Shown: in pieces, positions 8,330-17,539 of the stretch
How positions within the stretch are numbered: position 1 is the first letter of the stretch
Layout: each line of letters starts with the position of its first letter
From: Mesorhizobium zhangyense
GTDB taxonomy: Bacteria; Pseudomonadota; Alphaproteobacteria; Rhizobiales; Rhizobiaceae
Assembly (NCBI RefSeq): GCF_011045115.1
Contig: NZ_JAAKZG010000001.1
Coordinates: 62,001-126,000 of the forward strand
DNA length: 64,000 bases
Direction: 5' to 3'
Position numbers and translations under genes: made by a program
Notes under the pieces: model-generated
What the model was told of the DNA's origin: nothing
Databases searched by the model: none
Seen by the model: the letters and a program-made list of their open reading frames with translations, nothing else

Positions 8330-8545
8330 TTGTTTCGGCGCATAGTTGGCCTGGGGCAGGTGCGTTCGAACGGCCATCATCTGTTCGGCTGATTGCCAAA
8401 GTCTGTCACGAAGGTCTTTTGCAGAGCGTCATAAACTGCTAGTTCCGGGCAGAAGTGGTCCGTTTGCGGGGAGCGTCTGATCCAGTGAGCGTACCTGTTT
8501 GTGCCGAAAACCTGCGCGCGTAAGCGTCGGAAAACGGAGAAACCG

Positions 8546-9034
8546 ATGTCGAAACCGGCTTTGACATTCGCCACGCTCAAGGAAGCCGTCGGGCAGGAAC
8601 TCGGCGTCTCGCAATGGACCACCGTCGACCAGACCCGGATCGATCAATTTGCCGACTGTACGGGCGACCATCAATGGATTCATGTCGATGCGGAGCGGGC
8701 GCGGCGCGAAAGTCCTTTCCGCGCGACGATCGCGCACGGCTTCCTGACGCTGTCGATCATCGGCTCGCTCGGCCAGGAGATCGGCGCAATTCCTGAAAAT
8801 ACGCAAGCCGCATTCAACTACGGGCTCGACAGGGTCCGGTTCGTCGCCCCGGTCCGGGCAGGCACGCGCGTTCGGCTGCGCTCGACCTTGGTATCGCTCG
8901 AGGATCGCGGTCCGGGCCAATATCTGATGAAGGCAAGCAACGTGATCGAGATCGAGGGCGACGAGCGGCCCGCGCTGATCGCCGACACGCTGATCATGCT
9001 TTATGAGCGTCGGCAGAAGAAGGCTGTTTGCTAA
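8546..9034 (+). CDS. MaoC-like (R)-specific enoyl-CoA hydratase
   Basis: A 162-residue single hot-dog-domain protein of the MaoC/NodN group. The hydratase-2 motif is present as FADCTGDHQWIHVD followed by ATIAHGFLTLS, with the Asp and His expected at the active site. It would add water to trans-2-enoyl-CoA. GGAGA about 6 bp upstream supports the ATG at 8546; a longer in-frame extension is Arg/Lys-rich and lacks a ribosome site. It lies about 215 bp downstream of the phasin gene, a gap in which I see nothing distinct, so it may be transcribed separately. Confidence 0.85.
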   Translation: MSKPALTFATLKEAVGQELGVSQWTTVDQTRIDQFADCTGDHQWIHVDAERARRESPFRATIAHGFLTLSIIGSLGQEIGAIPENTQAAFNYGLDRVRFVAPVRAGTRVRLRSTLVSLEDRGPGQYLMKASNVIEIEGDERPALIADTLIMLYERRQKKAVC

Positions 9035-9099
9035 GTCTGGGTGCATCGAGCGCAGAAAACTGTCATTCACAGGCTGCCATCACCTGAATGTCGACACAC

Positions 9100-9750
9100 C
9101 TATTCGGCGTCTGGCTGGTTCTTCGGGGCCGCTTTGATGAAGGCCGGCAACTCCAGGCAGGCCGCCGCGATCCGCGAAATCACCGGGTAGGGCTCCATAT
9201 CGACATTGTAGCGGGCGTTGTTGACGACCTGCGCGACAAGGCAGATGTCGGCGAGGCCGGGCCGGTCGCCGTGACAAAACGTGCCGGTATCCTTGCTCTC
9301 GGCGAGAATCTTTTCAAGCGGTTGGAAGGTTTCGTTGACCCAGTGCCGGAACCAGTTGGCGACATCGTCGTCGCCGGCGCCATAGAGCGTGCGCAATGAA
9401 GTCAGTACCCGCAGATTGTTTATCGGGTGGATGTCGCAGGCGATCATCTGGGAGAGCATGCGCACGCGGGCGCGGCCGAGTGCATCGGCCGGCAACAAGG
9501 GCGGCTGCGGCACCGTTTCATCCAGGAATTCGATGATCGCCAGCGATTGCACCAGAAGCGTGCCGTCGTTCCAGATCAGGGCAGGGACAAACCCTTGCGG
9601 ATTCACCGCGAGATAGGACGGTTCGAGATGTTCGCCGAAGCGCAGGTGATGGGGCACGTAGGTGTATTCCAGCCCCTTCATCTCCAGCGCAATGCGCACC
9701 CGGTAGGAGGTGGAGGAACGGAAATAATTATGCAGGATGATTTCGCTCAC
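9100..9750 (-). CDS. maiA: Zeta-class glutathione transferase / maleylacetoacetate isomerase
   Basis: A 216-residue two-domain glutathione transferase. FRSSTSYRVRIALEMKGL matches the zeta-class SSxSxRVRIAL motif that binds glutathione in maleylacetoacetate isomerase, the tyrosine-catabolism enzyme. NPQGFVPAL and QSLAIIEFLDE are the cis-Pro and Ser-binding segments. The GTG start at 9750 is chosen because GGGAGGAA lies 5 bp upstream. No homogentisate-pathway neighbours are present, so the physiological substrate is inferred. It converges with the MaoC gene over a 65-bp gap. Confidence 0.8.
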   Translation of the reverse strand: MSEIILHNYFRSSTSYRVRIALEMKGLEYTYVPHHLRFGEHLEPSYLAVNPQGFVPALIWNDGTLLVQSLAIIEFLDETVPQPPLLPADALGRARVRMLSQMIACDIHPINNLRVLTSLRTLYGAGDDDVANWFRHWVNETFQPLEKILAESKDTGTFCHGDRPGLADICLVAQVVNNARYNVDMEPYPVISRIAAACLELPAFIKAAPKNQPDAE

Positions 9751-9974
9751 CAACGTTCCTCCCAGTGCATCTTGCGGGTCGTTTTCGCACGGCGAATGCG
9801 TCGCGTGTCGAAAAGCGGCCGATGTACTATTTGCCAATAATCGCTTGCGCTGCGCTCGGCTACTCTTGAATGATGCGGAATGAATCAGGGAATTAGAAAA
9901 AATGTCTTCTTTGGCTGGTCTGGCCGGACCACGGCATCCCTCGACGTCCGCACTTGCATGACGGAGAGTTGGCC

Positions 9975-10658
9975 ATGAGCTCTGCCAACGAAACTGCCCG
10001 GTTCCTGATAATCGACGATCACCCGTTGTTTCGCGAGGCGCTGCACAGCGCGGTGCGCATGGCCTATCCGGATGTCGATACGGTGGAGGCGCGCTCCATC
10101 ACCGAAGCGCTGGAACATCTGGCCGGGCCCAAGCCTTTCGATCTGGCGCTGCTGGACCTCTCTATGCCCGACGTTCATGGTTTCGACGGGTTGCTGCAAC
10201 TGCGTACGCGCTACCCGCGCCTGCCGGTGGTCGTGGTTTCCGGTCACGAGGAGCCGAAGATCATTTCCGAGGCGCTGTCCTACGGTGCCGCCGGCTTCAT
10301 CCCGAAATCCGTGCGCAAGACCGATCTCGCCAATGCCATCCGCTCCGTCATGGAAGGCGCGATCCATGTGCCGGAAAACTATGAGGGCCAGGCACCCGAT
10401 GCCGAAAGTGCCGATCGGGCCGAAATGGTGCGCCGGCTCGCCAAGCTGACGCCGCAGCAGTTGCGTGTTCTGCAGATGCTGCGGCAGGGCCTTCTCAACA
10501 AGCAGATCGCCTTTGAGCTTCAGGTCGGCGAGACGACCGTGAAAGCGCATGTCTCGGAAATCCTGCGCAAGCTCAACGTCTACAGCCGCACCCAGGCGGT
10601 GATCGAGGTTTCGAAGCTCGACAATGCCGAGCTGTTCCGGGAGCAATCGGGATTCTAG
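9975..10658 (+). CDS. LuxR/NarL-type response regulator
   Basis: A 227-residue response regulator. The receiver has DDHPLF acid residues and a phospho-acceptor Asp at about residue 61 (LLDLSMPD), with Ser and Lys further on (VVSG, PKSV). The C-terminus carries a LuxR helix-turn-helix (LTPQQLRVLQMLRQGLLNKQIA). The ATG at 9975 has GGAGAG 7 bp upstream. It converges on the hybrid kinase gene 10816-12156, and the two genes end inside the same palindromic repeat, making them probable partners. Confidence 0.9.
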   Translation: MSSANETARFLIIDDHPLFREALHSAVRMAYPDVDTVEARSITEALEHLAGPKPFDLALLDLSMPDVHGFDGLLQLRTRYPRLPVVVVSGHEEPKIISEALSYGAAGFIPKSVRKTDLANAIRSVMEGAIHVPENYEGQAPDAESADRAEMVRRLAKLTPQQLRVLQMLRQGLLNKQIAFELQVGETTVKAHVSEILRKLNVYSRTQAVIEVSKLDNAELFREQSGF

Positions 10659-10819
10659 GGGAGTAGGGGAATAAGGGAGTAGGGCAGTAGGGCAGTAGGG
10701 CAGTAGGGCAGTAGGGCAGTAGGGATTGGGGTTTCCAGAGCCCTTGCTGTCTCGACTAAATGCGTCGCGCGGAACTTAATTCCCTACTGCCTTACTGCCC
10801 TATTCCCCTACTCCCCTAA
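10659..10819. repeat. GTAGGGCA tandem/palindromic repeat, copy 1
   Basis: Between the convergent response regulator and kinase lies a long imperfect hairpin. The left arm (from 10656) reads TAGGGGAGTAGGGGAATAAG then five perfect GTAGGGCA units at 10679-10718. The right arm (10780-10819) is the reverse complement of the same theme. Both genes' TAG stop codons are the first bases of their arm. It may end transcription of both genes, though no long T tract is present. Two relatives lie at 14115-14186 and 16571-16672. Confidence 0.85.
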
Positions 10820-12156
10820 GCCAACAAATGCGCCAGCAGCGCCCGCAACTGCGCCGGCTTCAGCGGTTTGCGCATCAGTTCGACGCCGGCTTCGCGCGCC
10901 AGGCGTATTACGGCGTCGGAGCTGTCTCCGGTGACGATGAGCGCGGGCACCGCGCGTCCGAGATAGTCGCGAATTTCGGCGATGGTTGCGCTGCCGAGAT
11001 CGCCGCCGTCGAGATGCTGGTCGGCAATGATGATATCGGGAATCCAGTTCGTATCGCCCAGCGCCTGCATTGCCAGCGCGGTCGAGGTCGCAGTCTTGAC
11101 CGTGCACTGCCAGCGCTCAAGCAGTACGGTCATCGCCTCCAGAACCTCGATGTCGTTCTCGATCAGCAACACTTTGGTTCCGAACAGGCCGTAACCGCGT
11201 GGCCGTTCGGGCTCGCCAAGCAATGCCATGGGATCGGTAAAGGTGCCGACGACTACCGGCACGTCGAGATGGAAAATCGTTCCGCGTCCGACGATCGAGG
11301 AAAAGGCGATGGGATGGCCGAGCGCGCTGGTCATGCGGCGCACGATCGACAGGCCGAGGCCAAGCCCGCCGCCGGAAAGATCGGCGTCGGCGGAACCCGT
11401 GCCGCGGTGGAATTCCTCGAACACGGCCTCGTGCTGGTCTTCGGGAATGCCGCAGCCGGTGTCGACGATTGCGATCCTTATCCTGTCGCCGCGGTGCCGG
11501 ATGCCGACCAGAACGCCGCCTTTGCGGGTGTAGCGTATAGCGTTGGAGACAATGTTCTGCAGGATGCGGCGCAGCAGCGTGCGATCTGAGCGCACCACCG
11601 CGTTTCCGGCATGGAACTTGAGTTTCAGCCCCTTCTGCGCGGCCAATGGCTGGAAATCGGATTTCAGCGACGAGAACAATTGATCAAGCGACACATCGCT
11701 GATCTCAGGTTCGACGACACCGGCGTCCAGCTTGGAAATGTCGAGCAGCGTGTGGAGCAGGTCCTCCATCGTTTCCAGCGAGCGCTCGACCTGCCGGACC
11801 AGCTTGCGGCCTTCTTCGCCGGCCTGAACCTCGGCCAGCGCCGACACCGACAGATGCGCCGCGTTGAGCGGTTGAAGGATGTCGTGGCTGGCAGCGGCGA
11901 GAAAGCGCGTCTTGGAAAGATTGGCGCGCTCGGCATTCTCCTTGGCGGCGACGAGATCGATATTGGACACCTCGAGCCGGCGCATCGTGGCGCGCAGCTC
12001 TTCCGTGCGGCTGCGTACCCGGTTTTCCAGGTTTATCGCGGTCTGGAACAGCGAAAAGGCGTTGCCCTGCTGGTCCATCGAACGCTCGACGCGGGAGATC
12101 AGCGCCTGATTGATTTTCTTCAGTTTCTCGATGTCATCGATCTGGCGCACGGACAT
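10816..12156 (-). CDS. Soluble hybrid histidine kinase with C-terminal receiver
   Basis: A 446-residue cytoplasmic protein: N-terminal coiled coil (about 1-80), HisKA domain with phospho-acceptor His91 in AAASHDILQPL, HATPase with DTGCGIPEDQ and GGGLGLGLSIVRR, and a C-terminal receiver (VLLIENDIEVLEAM; acceptor Asp in IIIADQHL). It has no sensor domain of its own. It starts 11 bp after the FIST gene, so the FIST protein probably supplies the sensing. The receiver lacks an output domain; a phosphorelay to the convergent LuxR regulator is inferred. Confidence 0.9.
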   Translation of the reverse strand: MSVRQIDDIEKLKKINQALISRVERSMDQQGNAFSLFQTAINLENRVRSRTEELRATMRRLEVSNIDLVAAKENAERANLSKTRFLAAASHDILQPLNAAHLSVSALAEVQAGEEGRKLVRQVERSLETMEDLLHTLLDISKLDAGVVEPEISDVSLDQLFSSLKSDFQPLAAQKGLKLKFHAGNAVVRSDRTLLRRILQNIVSNAIRYTRKGGVLVGIRHRGDRIRIAIVDTGCGIPEDQHEAVFEEFHRGTGSADADLSGGGLGLGLSIVRRMTSALGHPIAFSSIVGRGTIFHLDVPVVVGTFTDPMALLGEPERPRGYGLFGTKVLLIENDIEVLEAMTVLLERWQCTVKTATSTALAMQALGDTNWIPDIIIADQHLDGGDLGSATIAEIRDYLGRAVPALIVTGDSSDAVIRLAREAGVELMRKPLKPAQLRALLAHLLA

Positions 12157-12167
12157 TTCCCTGGCTC

Positions 12168-13352
12168 TTATTCCGCCGCCTGTCGCTGGCCGAAGGCGAT
12201 GCCGATGAAGGTCTGATTAAGGTGCATGGAGCGATACTGCTCGCCATAGGTGCCGAAGCCGATCACGTTGTTGGCACGGTAGAGTTCCGAAATGTCGCGG
12301 AATACCTGACGGTTGCGAGCGTCGAGACGCCGCAGCACGCAGTCGAAGCCGAGAATCATGTCGATGCCGCCGAGCCGCTCACTGACGTTCTTCAACGCGG
12401 TGCGGGTCGATTCGACCATGCCGGTCGGCTTGGCTATGGACAGCACGATGCCATCGTCGATGGCGCAGAAGAAGGATAGCGAGCCGTCGGAATTCATCTT
12501 CTGGATCGAGCGGCAGTAATATTCACCACCGACACGCACGACGACCGGATGCGAGGCGAAGCTCAGCGGCGTCATGGCTCCATGAACGATGCCAACCGCC
12601 GCGGCGAATTCCTCGGCCGCCACGCCGGCATTGAATTCATAGACGATACGCCGCTCAGGATCGGACGAAGTGACGACGAGCTTGTCTTCGGTCGGCACGA
12701 AGTTTTCCGTCTTGAAGACGTGGAACGGGATTTCGGTCGACATCAGGATGATGACGGCGCAGTCGCTGTCGACATGGCCGTTCGAGATCAGCGCGGTCGT
12801 CTGGAATTTCAGGTCGTCGCCGGCGGAGCCGCCGATCAGGGGAATGTCGTCGAGCCCCCAGTGGATCGCCGATGTCACGGCCTCCTCGGTGTAGGAGAGG
12901 CCATCGATCAGGCAAAGCGCGAAGACATTGGCCGAATGGGTCGACCCGGTGCGGGAATAGAGCGTACGCCTCAAGGCTTCGACTTCGCCGGCGATATCAT
13001 CCATACCGGAGGAAGAAAGGTTCCCGATCATTGTGCTGACGGCGGTGAAGGAGCGCTGCGGAAACAGCATTGCCAGGACGTGACCGTCCTCGAGCCCTGC
13101 AGGCGTTATCTCCCCGGCAGTGGAGCAACCGGCGTAGCTCAGGCCCGGTGCGTGAACCTTCAAGGCAGCGGAAAGCGATTCGGCATCCATCACCTGCTGC
13201 GAAAAGAAGAGAAGTGCAAAGCCGGCATCGATAGCGGCCGCTTCTTCGGCGACCGCCCGGGCAAATTCATCGGCGTCGGCCATGTCGGAAGTCAAAGCCG
13301 ACAGGCCGCAGGCGTAGCTTGTCCGTGAACAGACCAGCGCAGTTCCTCCCAA
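12168..13352 (-). CDS. FIST-domain sensory protein
   Basis: A 394-residue protein with the FIST N domain ([15 protein letters not shown], then [10 protein letters not shown] and [15 protein letters not shown]) and the FIST C domain ([15 protein letters not shown], then [23 protein letters not shown]). FIST proteins are thought to bind small ligands and feed signal-transduction proteins. No membrane segment or signal peptide is seen, so sensing is cytoplasmic. It is the first gene of an operon with the hybrid kinase. The start at 13352 is the furthest upstream plausible one; MADADEF about 24 residues in is an alternative. Confidence 0.88.
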   Translation of the reverse strand: MGGTALVCSRTSYACGLSALTSDMADADEFARAVAEEAAAIDAGFALLFFSQQVMDAESLSAALKVHAPGLSYAGCSTAGEITPAGLEDGHVLAMLFPQRSFTAVSTMIGNLSSSGMDDIAGEVEALRRTLYSRTGSTHSANVFALCLIDGLSYTEEAVTSAIHWGLDDIPLIGGSAGDDLKFQTTALISNGHVDSDCAVIILMSTEIPFHVFKTENFVPTEDKLVVTSSDPERRIVYEFNAGVAAEEFAAAVGIVHGAMTPLSFASHPVVVRVGGEYYCRSIQKMNSDGSLSFFCAIDDGIVLSIAKPTGMVESTRTALKNVSERLGGIDMILGFDCVLRRLDARNRQVFRDISELYRANNVIGFGTYGEQYRSMHLNQTFIGIAFGQRQAAE

Positions 13353-13600
13353 AACCCACCTTCGACGTCCTCATCTTATGTCGAAGGCACACGCGTCTTG
13401 TGCATTCTTGCCCCCAGGCGTTAGTTTGGCAATGCCTGCATGCGGAACTCGTGTCCGAAAGTACAATATACGGGCATCTGGGCCGCCTGCATTCTCGCAT
13501 CGTCGGGAATAATAAATGCATTTTGCCGCGCGTTTCGCGGCGACAGAATTCAGACCGTCCGGCCTTCGGCTGTGACGGGAACGGCACCGAGGGAGGTTTC

Positions 13601-14110
13601 ATGTCGGAAGTATCGTTGGTTGTGAACGGCCGGCGCGTCGGCGGCGTGGTCGAGGACCGCACGCTGCTGGTCCAGTTCCTGCGCGAGCATGTCGGGCTCA
13701 CCGGCACGCATGTCGGTTGCGACACGTCGCAATGCGGCGCCTGCGTCGTCCATGTCGACGGCAAGGCTGTCAAATCCTGCACAATGCTGGCCGCTCAGGC
13801 ATCAGGCTCGACAGTGGTCACCATCGAAGGCCTGGCCAATGGCGCCGACCTGCATCCGGTGCAGGCGGCTTTCAAAGAGCATCACGGGCTGCAATGCGGC
13901 TTCTGCACGCCGGGCATGATCATGTCGGCGACAGATATGATCAATCGCCACCCGGAAGGCCTGGACGAAGCGACGGTGCGCGCGGAGCTCGAAGGCAATA
14001 TCTGCCGCTGCACCGGCTATCACAACATCGTGAAAGCCATATTGGCAGCGTCGAAGACTAGGTCGAAGAGCAAGGGCAAGGTTGCGAGCAAGGCGAAGAA
14101 GGCGGCGTGA
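13601..14110 (+). CDS. coxS: CO-dehydrogenase-like small (2Fe-2S) subunit
   Basis: A 169-residue iron-sulphur subunit of the xanthine oxidase family. The plant-ferredoxin cluster motif is [12 protein letters not shown] with a later Cys, and the second cluster motif is [10 protein letters not shown] and CRCTGY. It passes electrons from the molybdenum site to FAD. The ATG at 13601 follows GAGGGAGG; upstream in-frame codons have no ribosome site. The C-terminal tail is Lys-rich (about 20 residues beyond the usual end). It is the first gene of coxS-coxL-coxM; the 250-bp gap to the divergent FIST gene holds the promoter. Confidence 0.9.
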   Translation: MSEVSLVVNGRRVGGVVEDRTLLVQFLREHVGLTGTHVGCDTSQCGACVVHVDGKAVKSCTMLAAQASGSTVVTIEGLANGADLHPVQAAFKEHHGLQCGFCTPGMIMSATDMINRHPEGLDEATVRAELEGNICRCTGYHNIVKAILAASKTRSKSKGKVASKAKKAA

Positions 14111-14114
14111 GACG

Positions 14115-14186
14115 AGGGCAATAGGGCAGTAAGTCACTGCGGTGTTCGTCCCCTACTGCCCTACTGCCATATTCCCTTACTCCCCT
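14115..14186. repeat. GTAGGG palindromic repeat, copy 2
   Basis: In the coxS-coxL spacer the left arm GGGCAATAGGGCAGTAAG (14115-14132) faces a right arm from 14150 to 14186 built of CCCTACTGCCCTACTGCC and CCCTTACTCCCCTA, the reverse complement of copy 1's left arm. It is shorter than the other copies and ends about 12 bp before the coxL ribosome site. Confidence 0.8.
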
Positions 14187-14210
14187 AAAAAGTTCTGGAG
14201 GAGAACGTTC

Positions 14211-16565
14211 ATGGGCATTGAAGGCGTCGGCGCACGGGTTGCGCGCAAGGAAGACAGAAGGTTCATCACGGGTGCGGGGCGCTATGTCGACGACATGGTG
14301 GTTCCGGGAATGAAGCATGCGGCGTTCGTGCGCAGTCCTTACGCACATGCCGACATCAAGAAGATCGACGTCAAGGCGGCGCAGGCCATGCCGGGCGTCG
14401 TCGGCGTGCTGACCGGCAAGGAACTCAAGGCCGACGGCATCGGCAATCTCATCTGCGGCTGGATGATTCATTCCAAGGACGGCTCGCCGATGAAGATGGG
14501 CGCCTGGTCGCCGCTTGCGGTCGACCGCGTCCGTTACGTCGGCGATGCAATCGTCATTGTCGTGGCCGACACCAAAGGCCAGGCACGCGACGCTGCCGAG
14601 GCCGTCGAGATCACCTTCAAGGAACGCAAGGCCGTCACCAGTGCGGTGGATGCCGTGAAGAAAGGCGCGCCGCAGATCCATCCGGAAGCCGACGACAATT
14701 TGATCTTCGACTGGGATCTGGGCGATGCCGAGGCCACAAATGCTGCGTTTGGCAAGGCGGCGCATGTCGTCAAGCTGGACATCATCAACAACCGTCTCGT
14801 CCCCAATGCCATGGAGCCGCGCGCAGCGCTCGGTCACTACGACAAGGCGGAAGACCACTACACCTGCTGGACGACATCGCAGAACCCGCATGTCGCCCGT
14901 CTCGTCATGAGCGCCTTCTACAATGTCGCGCCGGAAAACAAGCTGCGCGTCATCGCGCCCGATGTCGGCGGCGGCTTCGGTTCGAAAATCTACATCTACC
15001 CGGAAGAGATAGTCTGCCTGTGGGCATCGAAGAAGACCGGTGTGCCGGTGAAATGGGTCGGCGACCGCACCGAAGCCTTCCTCACCGACGCGCATGGCCG
15101 CGACCACGCCACCCATGCCGAAATGGCTTTCGACAAGGACCACAAGATCCTCGGCCTGAAGGTCGAGACCAAGGCAAATCTCGGCGCCTACATGTCGCTG
15201 TTTTCCTCGGCGACGCCGACCTATCTCTACGCCACGCTTCTGTCGGGCCAGTACAATATCCCGGCAATCCACGCCAATGTGAAGGCGATCTACACCAACA
15301 CCGCGCCCGTTGACGCCTATCGCGGGGCGGGGCGGCCGGAAGCCACCTATGTCATGGAACGGATGATGGAGACGGCGGCGCGCGAGTTCGGCCTCTCGCC
15401 GGCAGAGCTTCGCCGCAAGAATTTCATCACCTCCTTCCCGCATCAGACACCGGTCATCATGTGCTACGACGCCGGTGATTTCGGCGCCTCGCTCGATGCG
15501 GCCCTCAAGGCTTCCGACTATGCCGGCTTCGAGAAGCGCCGCGCCAAGGCAAAGAAGGCGGGCAAGCTGCGCGGCATCGGCATGAGCTGCTACATCGAGG
15601 CCTGCGGCATCGCGCCGTCGGCGGCGGTAGGCTCGCTCGGCGCCGGCGTCGGCCTTTGGGAATCGGCTGAGGTGCGCGTCAACGCCGTCGGCACGATCGA
15701 AGTGCTCACCGGTTCGCACAGCCACGGGCAGGGGCATGAGACGACCTTCGCCCAGCTTGTCACCCAACGCTTCGGCGTGCCGATCGACTCGGTGTCGATC
15801 GTGCATGGCGACACCGACAAGGTGCAGATGGGCATGGGCACCTATGGCTCGCGCTCCGGCGCGGTCGGCATGAGCGCCGTCGTCAAGGCGCTCGACAAGG
15901 TCGAGGCCAAGGCCAAGAAGATCGCCGCCCATCTGATGGAAGCGGACGAGGGCGACATCGTCATCGAGAACGGCACGCTGAAAGTTGCCGGCACCGACAA
16001 GAACGTGCCGTGGTTCCAGGTGGCGCTTGCTGCCTACACCGCGCACAACCTGCCCGGCGGCATGGAGCCCGGCCTCAAGGAAACCGCCTTCTACGATCCG
16101 GCCAACTTCACCTTCCCGGCGGGCTGCTACATCTGTGAGGTCGAGGTTGATCCGGATACCGGTACGACCGAGATCATCCAGTTCGTCGCCGCTGACGATT
16201 TCGGCAACATCATCAATCCGATGATCGTCGAAGGCCAGGTGCATGGCGGCATTGCACAGGGCGTCGGGCAGGCGCTCCTTGAAGGCGCGCACTACGACCC
16301 CGGCAACGGCCAGCTTCTGACGGCGAGCTACATGGACTACACCATGCCGCGCGCTGGTGATCTGCCTTCATTCCAGGTTTCGACCTCGAACACGCCATGC
16401 CCGTCCAATCCGCTCGGCATCAAGGGGTGTGGTGAGGCCGGCGCCATCGGCTCGCCGCCGGCAGTTATCAACGCCATTACCGACGCCATCGGCACCAATG
16501 AACTGACTATGCCCGCCACGCCCCAGAAGGTCTGGGCGGCGCTGCGGTCGGCAACGAAGAACTGA
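14211..16565 (+). CDS. coxL: Form-II CO-dehydrogenase-like molybdenum subunit
   Basis: A 784-residue molybdenum hydroxylase large subunit. The active-site loop at about 369-375 is AYRGAGR, the mark of form II (form I, proven CO oxidisers, has AYxCSFR), and the catalytic Glu lies in CGEAGAIG near the C-terminus. It holds the molybdenum cofactor and would oxidise CO or, more likely, another small aldehyde or heterocycle. The ATG at 14211 follows GGAGGAG; the in-frame extension upstream only translates the repeat. Gene order S-L-M is typical of form II. Confidence 0.88.
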   Translation: MGIEGVGARVARKEDRRFITGAGRYVDDMVVPGMKHAAFVRSPYAHADIKKIDVKAAQAMPGVVGVLTGKELKADGIGNLICGWMIHSKDGSPMKMGAWSPLAVDRVRYVGDAIVIVVADTKGQARDAAEAVEITFKERKAVTSAVDAVKKGAPQIHPEADDNLIFDWDLGDAEATNAAFGKAAHVVKLDIINNRLVPNAMEPRAALGHYDKAEDHYTCWTTSQNPHVARLVMSAFYNVAPENKLRVIAPDVGGGFGSKIYIYPEEIVCLWASKKTGVPVKWVGDRTEAFLTDAHGRDHATHAEMAFDKDHKILGLKVETKANLGAYMSLFSSATPTYLYATLLSGQYNIPAIHANVKAIYTNTAPVDAYRGAGRPEATYVMERMMETAAREFGLSPAELRRKNFITSFPHQTPVIMCYDAGDFGASLDAALKASDYAGFEKRRAKAKKAGKLRGIGMSCYIEACGIAPSAAVGSLGAGVGLWESAEVRVNAVGTIEVLTGSHSHGQGHETTFAQLVTQRFGVPIDSVSIVHGDTDKVQMGMGTYGSRSGAVGMSAVVKALDKVEAKAKKIAAHLMEADEGDIVIENGTLKVAGTDKNVPWFQVALAAYTAHNLPGGMEPGLKETAFYDPANFTFPAGCYICEVEVDPDTGTTEIIQFVAADDFGNIINPMIVEGQVHGGIAQGVGQALLEGAHYDPGNGQLLTASYMDYTMPRAGDLPSFQVSTSNTPCPSNPLGIKGCGEAGAIGSPPAVINAITDAIGTNELTMPATPQKVWAALRSATKN

Positions 16566-16570
16566 GGATC

Positions 16571-16672
16571 GGGGAGTAGGGGAATAAGGGAGTAGGGCAG
16601 TAGGGTTCGACAATAAGTTCCTTCCCCTGATGTTCTTCCCCTACTCCCTTACTGCCCTACTCCCTTATTCCC
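16571..16672. repeat. GTAGGG palindromic repeat, copy 3
   Basis: In the coxL-coxM spacer the left arm (16571-16605, beginning GGGGAGTAGGGGAATAAG) is nearly the reverse complement of the right arm (16636-16672, ending CCCTACTCCCTTATTCCC), with a 30-bp loop. It can fold into a stem of about 35 bp in the mRNA, 13 bp before the coxM ribosome site. Confidence 0.85.
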
Positions 16673-16695
16673 ATTCTCTCTTAACGGAGGTGACA

Positions 16696-17493
16696 ATGTA
16701 CTCAGTCAATTACCACCGCGCTTCCTCGGTCGCTGACGCGGCCAAGCAGATCAAAAAGGGCGACGCCAAATTTCTCTCCGGCGGCATGACGCTCATTCCG
16801 GCGATGAAGACCCGGCTCGCAGCACCCTCAGATCTGGTCGATCTCGGCCACATCAAGGAAATGAAGGGTATCAAGGTTTCGGGCAAGACCGTCACCATCG
16901 GCGCCGGCACGACGCATTACGAGGTTGCCAATGACGAGAAGCTGAAGAAGGTCGCGCCTGCGGTCGCGCATCTCGCCAGCCTCATCGGGGATCCGGCAGT
17001 GCGCCATCGCGGCACGATCGGCGGCTCGATCGCCAACAACGACCCGGCAGCCGACTACCCCGCCGCGCTTCTCGCGCTCGGGGCTACAATCGTCACCAAC
17101 AAGCGTCAGATCGCGGCTGACAAGTTCTTCAAGGGCCAGTTCGAAACGCCGTTGAAGGAAGACGAGATTGTCACCGCCGTCACCTTCACCGCCCCCGCCA
17201 AGGCGGCTTACCAGAAGTTCCGCAACCCGGCTTCGCGCTATGCCATCACCGGCGTGTTCGTGGCCAAGGGCAGCGACGGCGTGAGGGTGGCGGTCACCGG
17301 CTCGGGTGATGACGGCGTCTTCCGCTCCAAGGAGATCGAGGCGGTTTTGACGAAAAAATTCGACACCTCTGCACTTGAAGGCGTCACCGTGCCGTCGAAG
17401 AACCTGATGACGGATATGCATGCTTCGGCAGAGTATCGCGCCAACCTGATCGTGGTCATGGCCAAGCGCGCGGTGGCGGATGCCAACGCCTGA
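16696..17493 (+). CDS. coxM: CO-dehydrogenase-like FAD subunit
   Basis: A 265-residue FAD-binding subunit of the CoxM/xanthine dehydrogenase medium-chain family. KFLSGGMTLIPAMKTRLA near residue 30 and GDPAVRHRGTIGGSIANNDP near residue 100 are its two FAD-binding motifs. It passes electrons from the iron-sulphur clusters to the acceptor. The ATG at 16696 follows an excellent ribosome site GGAGGTGA; the possible upstream extension only reads through the repeat. A terminator follows the gene, and no coxD, coxE or coxG maturation gene is present. Confidence 0.9.
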   Translation: MYSVNYHRASSVADAAKQIKKGDAKFLSGGMTLIPAMKTRLAAPSDLVDLGHIKEMKGIKVSGKTVTIGAGTTHYEVANDEKLKKVAPAVAHLASLIGDPAVRHRGTIGGSIANNDPAADYPAALLALGATIVTNKRQIAADKFFKGQFETPLKEDEIVTAVTFTAPAKAAYQKFRNPASRYAITGVFVAKGSDGVRVAVTGSGDDGVFRSKEIEAVLTKKFDTSALEGVTVPSKNLMTDMHASAEYRANLIVVMAKRAVADANA

Positions 17494-17511
17494 TTGATCT
17501 GCAAAGCTGAG

Positions 17512-17539
17512 AAAAGGGGGCCGCTACGGCCCCTTTTTT
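17512..17539 (+). terminator. Rho-independent terminator of the cox operon
   Basis: AAAAGGGGGCCG and CGGCCCCTTTTTT form a stem of about 12 bp with a CTA loop and a run of six T. It lies 18 bp after the coxM stop. Confidence 0.92.

Noticed and set aside
10679-10718. Short tandem repeats as a CRISPR array
   Set aside because: The 8-bp units are contiguous with no spacers, and no cas genes are present.
14142-14210. An N-terminal extension of CoxL
   Set aside because: The residues come from translating the repeat, and the ATG at 14211 has a strong ribosome site; the same applies to CoxM before 16696.
14058-16292. A 744-codon open frame antisense to coxL
   Set aside because: It mirrors coxL codon positions in high-GC DNA, has no ribosome site or recognisable domain, and coxL is a clear gene.
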